Part shown: positions 1 to 11,423 of the stretch, one piece after another
How the letters are laid out: each line of letters starts with the position of its first letter
Position numbering within the stretch: the first letter of the stretch is position 1
NCBI GenBank assembly: GCA_021399435.1
Contig: JAJTUP010000006.1
Span: 868,001 to 932,000, forward strand
Reading direction: 5' to 3'
From: Diaporthe sp. PMI_573
Taxonomy: Eukaryota; Ascomycota; Sordariomycetes; Diaporthales; Diaporthaceae
DNA length: 64,000 nt
The notes under the pieces: model-generated
Told to the model about the DNA's origin: nothing
The model's input: only the letters and a program-made list of their open reading frames with translations
Databases searched by the model: none
Program-made: the position numbers and the translations under genes

Positions 1-703
1 GCTTGAGCTTTCTCCGTCTTTTATTTTAGATATTGATGATGACCTGACGCCATCGAGCACTGCGTGGCGTTCGTTCTTGTGATGTTCTGCATGTTGACAT
101 CGGAACTGTTCAGTTCTTGACAACTTCTCTTCAGCGGCGCGTGTTAAACCAAGTTCAAAGACTGCTTTTCGCGCGTGGAGCCATTTTCTTCACATGATGG
201 GATCGGAAAATCAGTCGGGCTATTTAGGATCCTGAGCCAAAGGCCAAGCGGGGGCTATGTTTATCTGGGCGCTTAGGAGAATCCATGGATGGGAACATTT
301 CATTGCTTCGGGCTTTCCGGCAAATGAGGGCATCGAAGGAACCTGGACTTTTCAAACTTGCTGTGACGGTGCTGTGCCGAAGATGGCCGGCCATTTCGAG
401 TTGTGCGGAAGATACCTCAAATGATTAAAATCACTGTGTGAATGATTGCCCACAATTTTCTCCCTCCTTTGTCCCATGCAATACAGTTACTGCCATGCCA
501 CTGGTAGATTCTCTCCTCGTAAAGCTGACGTGTAATCGCCATGCTGGCTGGTATCAATTTCGTGCCATTCCCGTCCTCCTACATGCTCGCACTCGACGCA
601 TTGTCACATTCCCCCTTTTCATCTCCTCGGCACAGACACGCAGTAGGATCGACCAACCGTATTTCAAAGCCAACACCTTCGCCGCCCCTTGACTCAACCC
701 GCC
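1..703. other. no gene recognised
   Basis: Short frames overlap here on the plus strand but none has a recognisable domain or fungal codon pattern. I see no repeat or RNA gene. It may hold the 3' side of the small minus-strand gene that follows. Confidence 0.4.
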
Positions 704-1132
704 CTAAGCCGAATGCGCAGGGTCAGGATTCGTCCCGGGGAAGTTGTTACCCTCCTCGGCCCTCGCCTTGACATCGTGTGCGCCGCCCGCCTCCTCCGAT
801 ACCGAGACCCCGGCTCCGGCTTCGGCTCCGCCGTGACCAGCCGGGCTTCCCGTCGCGCCAACTGGCTGGCGTGGGTGGTGGTGGCCGCGGTTGATCTTGG
901 GCTGGTCTCCCGTCGTGGTGGTGCTCCCGGCGGCGCTGGTATTGTGCGCCGGGGGGAAGTCCTCGTGGGGCGGGGGCCGGTTGGTGCCTGTGACGTTGGG
1001 CTCGCTCCCTAGGCGGTCGAGGGTTTCCTGGTCTGGGCGAGCATCTGGAGGGAGTTGCTGTGGCTGTGACGGGTGGGTGTCTTTGTGGTGGGCTGGCTCC
1101 TTTGGGTGGAGGACCTTCTTGATTGTGTCCAT
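704..1132 (-). CDS. small low-complexity hypothetical protein
   Basis: A single-exon frame of 142 codons starts at a true ATG (1130-1132) and opens with MDTIKKVLHP. The rest is hydrophilic and rich in Pro, His, Gly, Ala, Asp and Glu, with no membrane segment, no signal peptide and no domain I know. Filamentous fungi carry many short, disordered, stress- or glucose-repressible proteins with a similar beginning, and that resemblance is the only reason for the call. The overlapping minus-strand frame at 747-1196 is equally long but more arginine/proline-rich, as GC-rich shadow frames are, so this frame is preferred. Function unknown. Confidence 0.42.
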   Translation of the reverse strand: MDTIKKVLHPKEPAHHKDTHPSQPQQLPPDARPDQETLDRLGSEPNVTGTNRPPPHEDFPPAHNTSAAGSTTTTGDQPKINRGHHHPRQPVGATGSPAGHGGAEAGAGVSVSEEAGGAHDVKARAEEGNNFPGTNPDPAHSA

Positions 1133-1996
1133 TGTGGAATGTTTCAGGGTTGACTTGAAGTGCCGGCTTATTGCTTTGACGGTATGTATGGTTCAATAAT
1201 AAGTTATCAAGTTGGACTTGGTGGACCGAAGGGAAGGATGAGGCCCCCGCCGTGGTTTATCTAGATCGATAATCGTGATCCTGGATGCGGACCAATTCAA
1301 GGGTCTTGTTGATATTTCGCCCCAGCACCGAAATAGTCCAAGACTTGTTTGGGCACTCGTGTAATCCGGGGTAGAACAACCATATAATTGGACGAGTGAG
1401 GTTTGCTGTGGTCCAGTTGCTGAGTCGTCACCTCAAGTCGCGCGTCCAACTTCAAGATGGCGTGCCGCAGATGACCTGCCCTGTGAGATGACGTCGGCGT
1501 GTGGCCCCACATCCATCCCTCTTCCGGTAGTGTTGAGTGAATACGACGTCGAATTGCGGGACCACCACATCCCGGACGCCCTCTGCTCCTTGACAATGAG
1601 CTTGATCGCCACCTCTTGGAGCTGCAGTCTTCGTTCTCTCCACTCAGCTGCTGTTTACAGAGGCCATCTTGATTGTGGGATGCACCTCCGACAGCTCCTT
1701 ACTTTGGGCATTTGTTGCGGTTGCAACCCTGATCGCCATTTCCATGCGCGCAGGGAGCTCTCCCACCCACCCGCACATCTCCCGTTATGGGGTGTGGTCT
1801 GATCACATCTTGTTCTTGCTGGAAAGCCTTGAGAGGGATTGTGTGCTATTAAACTAGATATGAACTCCACAGATTTCAAAGTCGACGTTATTCGTTAAAG
1901 TGGTACTGTATGGATAGCCTCAACTGAGCGCCGGGTATGTCGTAAGATGATCCAAGAAAGTAGAAAAGAAAGGAACTCTGCACTTTGCTCTCGACC
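1133..1996. other. intergenic, no gene recognised
   Basis: Overlapping short frames on both strands without domain features. This stretch should hold the promoter of the small minus-strand gene ending at 1132 and the 3' UTR of the YbjQ-like gene. Confidence 0.4.
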
Positions 1997-2554
1997 TCAT
2001 TCCTCTTCAAGTTTGAACGGATCCTCGGTCACCTTCCTATCAAGCTCCATGTAGACCGCCGTGCCCTGCACACTGACCGTCGCACAGCCTGCAATCTCGC
2101 TCTCCGTGAAGCTCAAACCGATGATGGCGTTGCCGCCCCTCGAAACACAGTCCATGACCATCCTGTCCGTCGCCGTATCCCGTGCGTTGTAGATAATGTT
2201 TGTCAAGCTCCTAACCTCAGCGCCCATGCCGAGAGCGGTCTTGAGCCACATCTTGACGCCGTCCTTGGGCAGTGCCGCGGTCGTGTTGCCGTATACTGAA
2301 CCAATGACCCTGACGACACGGTGGCCTGGGATCTGTGGGGTTGTGGATGTGAGGACGGATGGTGACTGGCAGTGTGGTTGTCCGTCCGCCTGGGCGCTGT
2401 TGTATACTGGTGGCGCCCCGTCGGCGTAGGCGCCTGGGGCAACGGTGAAGGATGAGGCGCGGCGGCACCATGTTTGTCGGTTGGGGTTGGACTTGTCGAT
2501 GGACATTGGGCCACCAACGGGACCTCCCAGCAAGGAACGGCGGTTGGACAGCAT
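1997..2554 (-). CDS. YbjQ/UPF0145 (DUF74) family protein
   Basis: Single exon, 185 residues. From about residue 70 the sequence matches the YbjQ_1 fold (PF01906, 'putative heavy-metal-binding domain'): a TTPQIPGHRVVRVIGSVYG strand-turn-strand start, a long helix region with many small residues, then GGNAIIGLSF and the terminal SVQGTAVYMEL strand. In bacteria these proteins form a pentameric ring; their biochemical role is not established and metal binding is only suggested by the family name. About 65 residues before the domain are Pro/Ser-rich and probably disordered. The frame is open upstream to 2659, but the only candidate there is GTG, so the first ATG (2552-2554, MLSNRRSL) is taken as start. 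The family is mostly bacterial and archaeal with scattered fungal members. Confidence 0.72.
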   Translation of the reverse strand: MLSNRRSLLGGPVGGPMSIDKSNPNRQTWCRRASSFTVAPGAYADGAPPVYNSAQADGQPHCQSPSVLTSTTPQIPGHRVVRVIGSVYGNTTAALPKDGVKMWLKTALGMGAEVRSLTNIIYNARDTATDRMVMDCVSRGGNAIIGLSFTESEIAGCATVSVQGTAVYMELDRKVTEDPFKLEEE

Positions 2555-5171
2555 CTTGAATTTTGTAGTATATGGTGGTACTTTGGAAGTGGAGCAGTAA
2601 GGTGTGACGTTGAAATCAAAGGTCTCAGATGGTGGGTGAGTTTGAGTGTTTCGTTTCACAGCTCAGGGCTGGACTATGTTTGGACTTGACAGGTCCCAAG
2701 GGAATGGGTGATGTGCGGTGATAGACTGAAGAATCTTGTCGAGCTCGAGAGCTTAGGAAAAGAGCCCGGGTCTCGCGCACGAGATATACTCAAGCTTCGG
2801 GGCGAAGAGGACGCCGCGCACCGCCCAGACCGACAAGACGGCTTGAACAGCCAAGATACGGCCAAAACCATGACGCTATAAGCGAACGCGACCCGCAAGG
2901 CAGGACCGGCCCTCTATCTTGTCTGCCAACTATGCTGGAATCTCTGCGAAGCATTTTACCGAGGCGGTTGTTCGAGACGAGCTCCTGAAACACTGCTAAG
3001 CTCCCATCCCTGCGGCGGGCGGGTGCGCCGCATCGGGAAGAGTTGCTTCCCGCGACGTGCCAAGCCGCTTCCAGGAGGTCGGGTCAGGGGCCGCTGGGAG
3101 CCTCGGAGTGCAAGGAGGGTCGCGTGGGTTTAAAGGTGCGACTCGAGAGAGCGAAAACGAAGTTTCCCCCGGTCCGATTGCGCGGGTTTGACGAACCACC
3201 GCCCCTCATGATCGCCATGAGGGGAGGCTCCAGGGTGGCTTGTGGCTTCATGAAGATTAACTAATGCATCTCGCCCACGATGGGGTGGCATGGCTTGGAA
3301 TCAAATTTTACCTCCTTGCGACCAATCTTGAGTCTTTCCTTGATCTCGCTTTGAGCAAGTTCCGCCGTGTTCGCGACGTCAAAGAGCGAGAACGAAATAT
3401 AACTCTTCAGAACACCATCATCAGGGCTTCTACTTCGGAGGCCGTCGAGGCAAATGATAACGGGTAAGCACATATACCATATACGACCTCAACACTACCC
3501 AATTTCGACCTGTGAAAAGCCCGGAATGCAAGAATCTCAGCTAACATGTAAGGATGTTCTAAAACTGAGGTACTCGGATATGGAGAAAGACGAGCGAAAA
3601 GACCCCAACTCCAGGATGTTTTGACCAGGTAGACCGAGGTCTCACTTTGAGGCTATTGTCGTCGACAACTTCCTCGATCTCGACAGTGCAGAAAGTTGTT
3701 CCACAGCATTTTATCCAACATGGTTCTTTTACAGGAGTCTTTCCCATGGTAGTAGGTACAGTACTAGTCAACCCATATCCCGATCCTTGACATCTTTGCG
3801 GATTGTACTGGAACTACAGAAATTCGTGGACAAAGCGATTCCGTTGGGACCCACTGAGACTTTCCTGGATTCTAACATTGTGCAACAACAAAACCCAAAA
3901 AAGCAGGGACGAAGGCGTTTAATAGAGGGAGAGTAAATTGTAAAAGCAGAATCTGACTAGCCAGACGCCATGACCTTCACATCGTTCCAAAGTTTGTGTT
4001 ACTTGAAGTAGTTGGTCTTCATAGGCGGTCAGATCTTTTCAGGACTTCAAATCAACATTACGTCTCTGAACAAATAGTGTGTTCTTATTGATCAGCCCTC
4101 TCAGTCTGACAGTGTCCTTGCATGAAAGGATGGTGTCCGCTTGTCAGCGGACTGCAATTACCATCGTTCATGGACAGCACAGCTGGATGAGCTCTGGAGG
4201 GCGTAAGTAGTTAGTTACCCATAACATCTCACCGCCTATACCGCTCTCTTAGTGCCTCGAGATTGAAAGGTAAGAGAAACCCCATACAGTATTTCCTCCA
4301 GAGCGTTCAGGCAACTCAACTCGCATAAGTGGAGCAGGTTCCATAGCAGTTGATATGGCTTTACTAGTCTTGCTCCACCGCGAGATCACGCTTGAGCAAA
4401 CGAAGCAAGTGGTGCTAGACGAATCCGCCCTCACTGATGATTTATAAGGTTTGTTTGTGGATTTCTTTGGGCTTATGAGATCGTGGAAGGATCGATGGTT
4501 ACATGCCACGACATCTTCGATTCCCAACGCTCACGGACGCTGGTACAAGAATGCATACGCGCCCCTGGGCGCCGCCAACCAACTAGACTAGCGTGTGCTA
4601 AACCTTGGATGCCCTTCACGTCGTTAGTAATACATGCGCATCGCTTTCCGCGTACAACTATTTATCGGAATGTAGTTGCACAAGCTCCTTACGAGAGATC
4701 ATGTCGTAAACATCACTAACTAGGTTACTCATAATGGCAATGCGATACCTGCTGATATCGGTAAAGTGCCGAGCCTTCAAAAAGCAGAGCAATAGAAAAA
4801 GCTTCAATCTTTCGACTACAAAGACGATCGTTCCCCATCCTGTCTCTCGACATCCCCTTTTTCACAATACAGCAGGCCTGTCCCTCCATTATTTCCTATC
4901 CCCTGACGAGCTGCCGCTGCTATTGAAGCACACAGGCCTGTCCTATTTCACATTATGGCATTTTGCAGGAAATTATGGATCTTTGTTCGTGGGTTCATGT
5001 TTGGTGCTCATATGCCATGCGTGAAAACCGAGTAACTTAAGTGCACGGGGATCCGAATTGACATGTTCATCACCGGGTTGCTATTAGGCACTGAAATATT
5101 CGATGCCAGCTTGGAAGCGCCACAAGGCATGAGGAATGAATATATATATATACATATATCGAAAGAGTTAT
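2555..5171. other. gene-poor interval
   Basis: About 2.6 kb without a convincing gene. All frames are under 100 codons and show no domain or signal peptide. A short AT microsatellite (5138-5157) lies just past the stop codon of the SMP-30-like gene and is probably in its 3' UTR. I see no RNA gene or transposon remnant. Confidence 0.45.
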
Positions 5172-6726
5172 CTACTGTCCCTCTGTAATCCACCCGGTCG
5201 CATTAAACGTAGCATAGAACAGCTTAGTCTCGGCGCAGATGACCATCCTGCCGTCGCCCGCAAACTTGAAGTTCGCGCTGCCCGTGCCCAGGTAGATCTT
5301 GCCGAGGAGCTTACCGGAGGGGTTCCAGACCTGGACACCGTCGCCGCAGCCCGCGTAGACATTGCCGTTGGTGTCAGTGTGAATACCATCCGGGGCGCCC
5401 GAGTCGACATAGGCAAAGGTCTTCCTGTTGACCCAGGTGCCGTCCTCGAGGACGTCGAAGCGGTAGCTGTTGGTGATTCAAGTGGTTAGCATTCTGACGG
5501 GACTCGGTGAGCACCTTCATTCTTTCAAGAAACTGTCTTACATGGAGGCTGGGTCGGAGAAGTTGAAGCCGTAGAACCCCTTGTTAATCCCCGTGTCCGC
5601 GACGTAGGCATAAGCGCCATCTGGAGAGAATGTAATGCCTGTGTCACGTAAAATTCAGCAAAATTTGTCCCGGATTTCTTATTTCTGCTACAAGCCTGGG
5701 CGAGTCGTACCGTTAGGCAGCACAAATCCGTCCGCGACAATCGTGACTGCGCCGGTCTGGTCGTTCCAGCGGTAGACCTGGTTCCGAAGTCCAGGCGCCG
5801 GGCGGAAGTCCTGCAGGAATCCATAAAGGGTATCTGTGAAGTAGACCTCCTTGTTCACGGGGTGAGTGGCGACGTCGTTCAGGGAGCTAAATTGCCGGCC
5901 AAAGTAGTTGTTCAGCACGACGGTCGTGTTGTAAGGCTCCCTTGGGTTCATGACGACAGCATTTGACGTATTTTCAGCACCAGCACCCTCTGCCATGTAG
6001 ATAATTTGGCCCCTGTAGTTGGTGGCTCCGTTGGGGTTGATAACCTGCGGGTTGGATGGGACCACCTCCACCGTGACCTGTCCAGTCGCATTGGCCTGGT
6101 CCTTGACTGCATCTGCCTGCGACAGTGCGATCTTCTGGATGATGGCCGACTTGTTGAGCCCTGTGCCTGCGGCCTTGGCGCCGGCATTCTGGACGAAGAA
6201 GACTTCGTCTGTCGGCTCAAACCTGCTTGGTGTTCAGCCTACATTAACATGTGGATTGATGGTGGCGGATTGCATACCAGACCACGGCCTCGTGGAACAA
6301 TGGGTCCGTTTCCGTTTCCGCGATCAGTGTCAAGGTGGGCTCCGAACCGATGACGGAGAGGAACTCGTCGTCGTAGACGTGGAATGGCTTGGCTAAGAGG
6401 TCTTCCGGTGAGACGCCCGGGGGCATGAAGATTTGGGTTCCATTCACAACAGTGGCGGGCAGCACGTTAGGCAGGACGTTGAAGCTTCTTTGGTCGACAA
6501 CCTGGGCCTGTGCAGGCAGTTCCTGAGCTTGGACGACCACCGAGTTTGGGTTCAGAAGCCATTGAATGTGGACGGCAGCCAAAACGGCCAGGGAAGGCAG
6601 CGATACCCAAGCCATGATTCGTAGATAGCTTCTGGCCGAACTCTGTTGGGAGCTTTGTTGACGAGACTCTCCTGAGGCCTTGGGGACTCGGACTCTCGAA
6701 GGAGCAGCACCCGGGGAGGTCGTCAT
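5172..6726 (-). CDS. SMP-30/gluconolactonase-like (lactonohydrolase) protein
   Basis: Four exons: 6278-6726, 6222-5711, 5638-5542, 5466-5172 (introns of 55, 72 and 75 bp, donors GTATGC, GTACGA, GTAAGA); the joined frame is exactly 450 codons plus TAG. Residues ~36-60 form one hydrophobic segment after an Arg/Ser-rich start, so the enzyme is probably a type II anchored or secreted protein. The remainder is a six-bladed beta-propeller of the SMP-30/gluconolactonase/LRE class: SLNDVATHPVNKEVYFTDT carries the Asn-Asp metal-ligand blade, and SGAPDGIHTDTNGNVYAGCG near the C terminus is the classic last ligand motif. Fungal relatives are lactonohydrolases opening aldonolactones or aromatic lactones, Ca2+/Zn2+ dependent. 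Substrate cannot be read from sequence. Confidence 0.82.
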
Positions 6727-9700
6727 CGTGCTTTATACAGGTTCTATATACGACGGCGTTCCCCTTCCGCCGGCCGCAAGATCATCAAGCAGTGCAGCCA
6801 AGGTGGATACTGCGTAATTCCCCAAGCTTTCTATGCCCTGGGGCTCCCTGTCCGCTACCCGGGTCCGGATCTGCCTGTGCAGGACACAATACAACGCTCA
6901 ACGACCCGAGAAAGAAAGCTTGATATTTGCTAGTGCGAGGCGGAGACGGAGAACCATCGGTAATTAAAGCCCCTAAAACAGAACCAGTCACCGCCGGCAT
7001 TGGAATGATTCGCAGAGAACATGCGGGGAACTTGGGGTTTTCCACAGCAACTTTTGTGTTTATGCGGGGAAGATGAGAAATGCACTGAGCAGGAGCCGAA
7101 TTCCGTGCTAAATCCCGATGCCGGACTGGGATTGTGGGGTGGGTGACAGTTCACGTACCGACTGCTTTACCGGATCGCGAGGTTTGTCCATCCTAATGAT
7201 TACAAGAAAGAGCGAGTAATCCAACTTCGTGATCAGCCAGTGTGCTCCACTTGGGGAGGCAGGGAGGCTGTCGTCCCTCCAGGCACCGTGTATCGGGGAA
7301 GTCAAGACTGTAACCGTGATTGACCGTTTGGGTAACTATAGCACGGCTTAGTAGCATGCAGGTCCCCGCCAGGGGCTGATGATGCTGCCAAGCACGGAGA
7401 TATAGGTCAAATAACGCAACAACAATCTGTGAGCCGCGCATAGATGACGACTGATGCTTGTCCAGGCTTAACCTCAGACCACCTCTGTTCGCTGTTATTT
7501 ACTAGGCAATCACCAGTCAACCTCGTCCGGATTATGGACCAGGTCATCAAAATCCCGTCGCGTGTGGGGCTGGGATTAAGCTCAGGCTGCTCGAGTCGTG
7601 CACATGTTTGAATGAACCGGGAGTCAATTCCACAAGGAGAGCATGAGCGGACCAGATATCCGGGAAAGCTATGACGCGGAATATCAAACCTTCAAGCTCT
7701 ACACCCGACTATCGGATTGGTTCCCAAAGGCAGGGCAACCCCCAATGAAATGAGTCTATTCGTTTGTCACGCGCATACTTGTGCTGTCCATCCCCGGCAA
7801 TTATTGTTTAGGCACTGTTGCGTGTATAAGTCCTGACAAATGTTGAGAAGGGAATTTCGATCAATTCCATGGCAACTTCACCTCATCCTTGGTTGCGTTG
7901 CCCCTGAGCTCCATGTTGGTAATATGGAGACTGGGCTTTGGTTGCTTGGCGATGTCGTTCTTGACGAATAGGGCCGACCAGGGTGGGGTCTACGACGTAC
8001 ATGCTTGGCGAAAGCATTGCAACCCTGAATCTGAGGATACTCTGCTTCAGCAAATCATCTGTATCGCTTTGAGCCTCTGAGATGCTTAAAGTGCCAAGCA
8101 CGCTGGCATATGTGAACGGTCTACAGGCGACCTAGGGACGTTTACTTGTCGTACTTCGTCCCTCGTGCAAATATCGAGACGAATGGCGTAATCACTTATG
8201 ACGCTCTCGATTTTCTCACTATTTGATTCGCGATTCCTCGCAAAAAGAATGGACCAAATAACAATGACATGAATACGATGGGGATGTGGTGGACGAGTCC
8301 CGCAACTCCTCTCATACTGCTCTTAGCATCGCCTCCCTTAGACAAGGCTTCAAGTTGTGCAGGAGGAGGGGCCGGCCTTCAACAATCATTTGACTGCACT
8401 CTTCAGGGCCGACTCAACCACTATATCTCCAAGGTGACACATACGCACAGCATACTGATTGGCACACCTATTTACTGCCGCAACCCCGGGGCACCGAAGC
8501 ACACCAACCAAGTCACGCCTTGACTCCGGTGTTCCCCAAATTTCCGCTACCCACCCACTCTCGGGTAGTTCTCAGCTCGATGACAGATTACGGGCTCACA
8601 TCTTCGTGAAACCCAGATATCGCCTTACAGACAGGTTGGTTTCAGCGGCAGGCAGTAGTGAGCTCTGTCATTTTGCTCGGAGTTGAAGTCAGCATGACCG
8701 CCGCTGCCACGGGCGGCGGCCGCAGCGGCCGCAGTACTGACGTGGACATATTAAGTCCAGCCCCCTCCCTGCCAGTGAGGTGCTTTCAAACGAAGATTTC
8801 AAATTCATTTCACACGCGAGTGCTTGAATGGGTGGTGCGTGGGAGAGTGTTTGAGGATTTGGTACGACATCCATCCGGCCAGAGCATATCTGCTGTCTCA
8901 CGTCTTGGCAGCCTGCACAGCCTTCATGACTGTGGGCAGAAGTTGATCTAGATACTCTCCTTGATTTTCCGCAGTAAGTGTGCCGTTGCATTCGGTGAGC
9001 TGCATGTGGTAAACTTCTCGAACCCTTGGGACTTGTATGATCTGCAGCCTGCATGATCCCGCGCAGATCAAACCGGGCAGAATATTCTTGCATAACGTAG
9101 CTTGTAAAGTAAGAGGCGGGCCGGTATCACTTCTGTTGCTGCACGAAAAGGTATGTTCAATATCTAGGGCTAGGGAACAGCCGTCATGTGAGTTATTCCG
9201 TACTGATTGCCACTGGCTATCCTGGAGGGACCAGCCCATCTCGTACCCGCCGATGTCTTGTACAGCCCGCAGGCTCCTTTGACTGCTCGAGCATCGTCAT
9301 AGCGAAGGATTCAGTGTGATTTTGTGTATGATAACCACGAGCTCGTGCCTCTTCTTTTGCAACAGGCGCCGAGAATAGATGAAGATATCTGTTTGGTCTT
9401 AAGCGTGCTATACTAACCTGCGTTGTGAAGTTTTGTCCACAACTCCACGGGTTAGTAGTATGTCCAAATTACGAACTCATGTGAGCCATCTCGGTTATGG
9501 ACTGAGTCAAGTTTGATGAGCGGAATTGAGTGAATCTCAACTGAACAATCTTCGACTGAGAGTCTTGAGGAGAATCACTAGGTGGACGGAAAGCATCTCT
9601 CCAATGACGGAAGAGGCCTGATTCTTTACGTAGAATGAGACTGCCCACACGTGCGAGCAGCAAGTGGCAAGTGTATTCTAGCTTTACCGAAGGAGGATGC

Positions 9701-10180
9701 AACACATACGGCTGCGCTTTCGGTATGTCGCAGCAGCTGTAGATTCCTAAACTTTTGCGTCATCCATGTCTGCATCATCCTTCCAGAGCTCATTTTCGAC
9801 TGACGATGGCATTAATTCTCAGGACGTGGTGAATCCCTTGAATGAGTGATATGTGCGGACAAGGCTGGTGAGTTTCCGCTTCGTGACGGACTAGTTGCCA
9901 GTGAATATGGCACTTATTGAAACAATTATAAGGGCAAGACCCAGACGGGAGGATATCGACTTGTGAAAGAATGGCTGACTTGTTGGAACATATTGACAGA
10001 GGCAAAGCATCAGGCAGCCCTCTCCCCGGCGTGCCTGGAATGTAGTTATATACAGTTGCCAATTAACGGCCAATTACGCGCCGCCCGAGCCCATAGCCAT
10101 GGAAACAATGCCACCCAACGCCTGAAACCCCTCCGCTCAGTCTCGTTCAACGAGCAAAAAAAAAACAGAAAATGTTGAAA
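6727..10180. other. gene-poor interval of about 3.5 kb
   Basis: No frame with a recognisable family. The best candidate is a 113-codon minus-strand frame at 8898-9239, without domain or homology I can name. A short GC palindrome with two NotI-like GCGGCCGC cores lies near 8710-8735. The rest appears to be promoter and UTR sequence of the flanking genes. Confidence 0.4.
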
Positions 10181-11423
10181 TCAAACAGGGGGTTGCTGGG
10201 TGACATCTACAGTCTTCGTCACTGTGATGCCCGGCTTGCCTATCGAAGTCATGCTGAAGGACTCCTTCGTGGCTATAGCGTTCGTGTCGGTTAATATCTC
10301 CCGCTGAGACCACGTATCCGGCTCGTCGGTCACACGGTCCCGAGCCTGTCTGTAGGTGCCGGTATAAGACGGGTACAAATTGCTAGTCTTCGCCTTGCGG
10401 GTTCGCATACCACATGCTTGTATCATGCTAGCATAGGCCGGCCTGCTAACCGGCAGACCAATGCATATCATCGTCACCGCCATCTCCGCTCCATGCCAAA
10501 GATAAAGCACGGCAGCTGGTCGTCTGGTCAGTTTCTCTCATGCATCAGCATCAGAGCATTGAGGGCTAACGATGCTTACCTGAATTCTCCGCCAGATTGT
10601 TCACTGCTGCGTATATGGTCAACCCTCTCGCGATCCCACAGCCCGCAGCGATGACACCAAGACTCATGGATCCTTGTATCAGCATCTTTTCCTTCATCGG
10701 CCTGGTTAGGCGCCGCAGAAGATACCACGGCATCGCTGCATACCACAGATCGACCGCAACACTGAACCCCGCCGCCACCTGCATCCAATGCATTGCAGGA
10801 ATGACGCTGGAGCATAAAAGAGTCGTTCCGGCCAGCGCGGTGAAGCATCTCGACCACATTGCCATTATCGCCCCAAAAGTCACGATGCCGAGTAACACGA
10901 TCGGGAGGATGATGAGTGTGTACCACTTCAACTGAGACTGATGTTGTGGGGCGAGGCGTAGCAGGAAGACCACGAGTGACGCCTTCGCAACGACAAGGCC
11001 GATGCTGGCGAGATCGAAAAGAACATTTTCAAAGGCAACGATGAGGGTGACGTCGCTCGTGGTCAAGGATGGCGGTAGCTGACTGCCGAGGCCGTGGTAG
11101 GAATAAAACGTGATGAGGCCATTGTATGCGAGCAGAAGTGTCTGACGACCGAGTGGTCAGCTTTGGCTTCTCAGGGGCAGACAATGAGAGAGCCCGTGAC
11201 TTACAAACGCGACGTTGTAGAGGTAATCTTCGGCGGCATAGAACTGGAGAATCTTGACACGGGAGAATAGGCGGAGGACGACAAAGACTCCGGTCACGAA
11301 GAATAGCGTCCATAGGACTGCGATAACGCGAATATCCCACAGCGTAATCGGGAAATATGTCAAACCAGACGATTTGATGACCTCCAGTCCATGTGTGCCT
11401 TCTCTGGGCATCAAGATTCCCAT
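10181..11423 (-). CDS. seven-TM rhodopsin-domain (SAT4/PTH11-type) integral membrane protein
   Basis: Three exons: 11205-11423, 10580-11141, 10181-10515, with introns of 63 and 64 bp (donors GTAAGT, GTAAGC; acceptors TCAG, CCAG). Joined frame 371 codons plus TGA. Hydropathy by eye gives seven membrane segments, beginning at about residue 30, and a hydrophilic 90-residue cytosolic tail rich in Thr/Ser. Between TM1 and TM2 the line VVLRLFSRVKILQFYAAEDY corresponds to the 'R-x-Y/F-x-R ... DD' region of the fungal rhodopsin-like domain (PF20684). The last TM keeps the VLYLWHGAEMAV pattern (usually 'E' in the helix centre). Members include PTH11-like GPCR candidates, but most have no known ligand; lack of an extracellular CFEM domain means it is not a canonical Pth11. 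Confidence 0.8.

Noticed and set aside
8898..9239. 113-codon minus-strand frame with a helical end
   Set aside because: No homology or convincing exons around it; too short to support alone.
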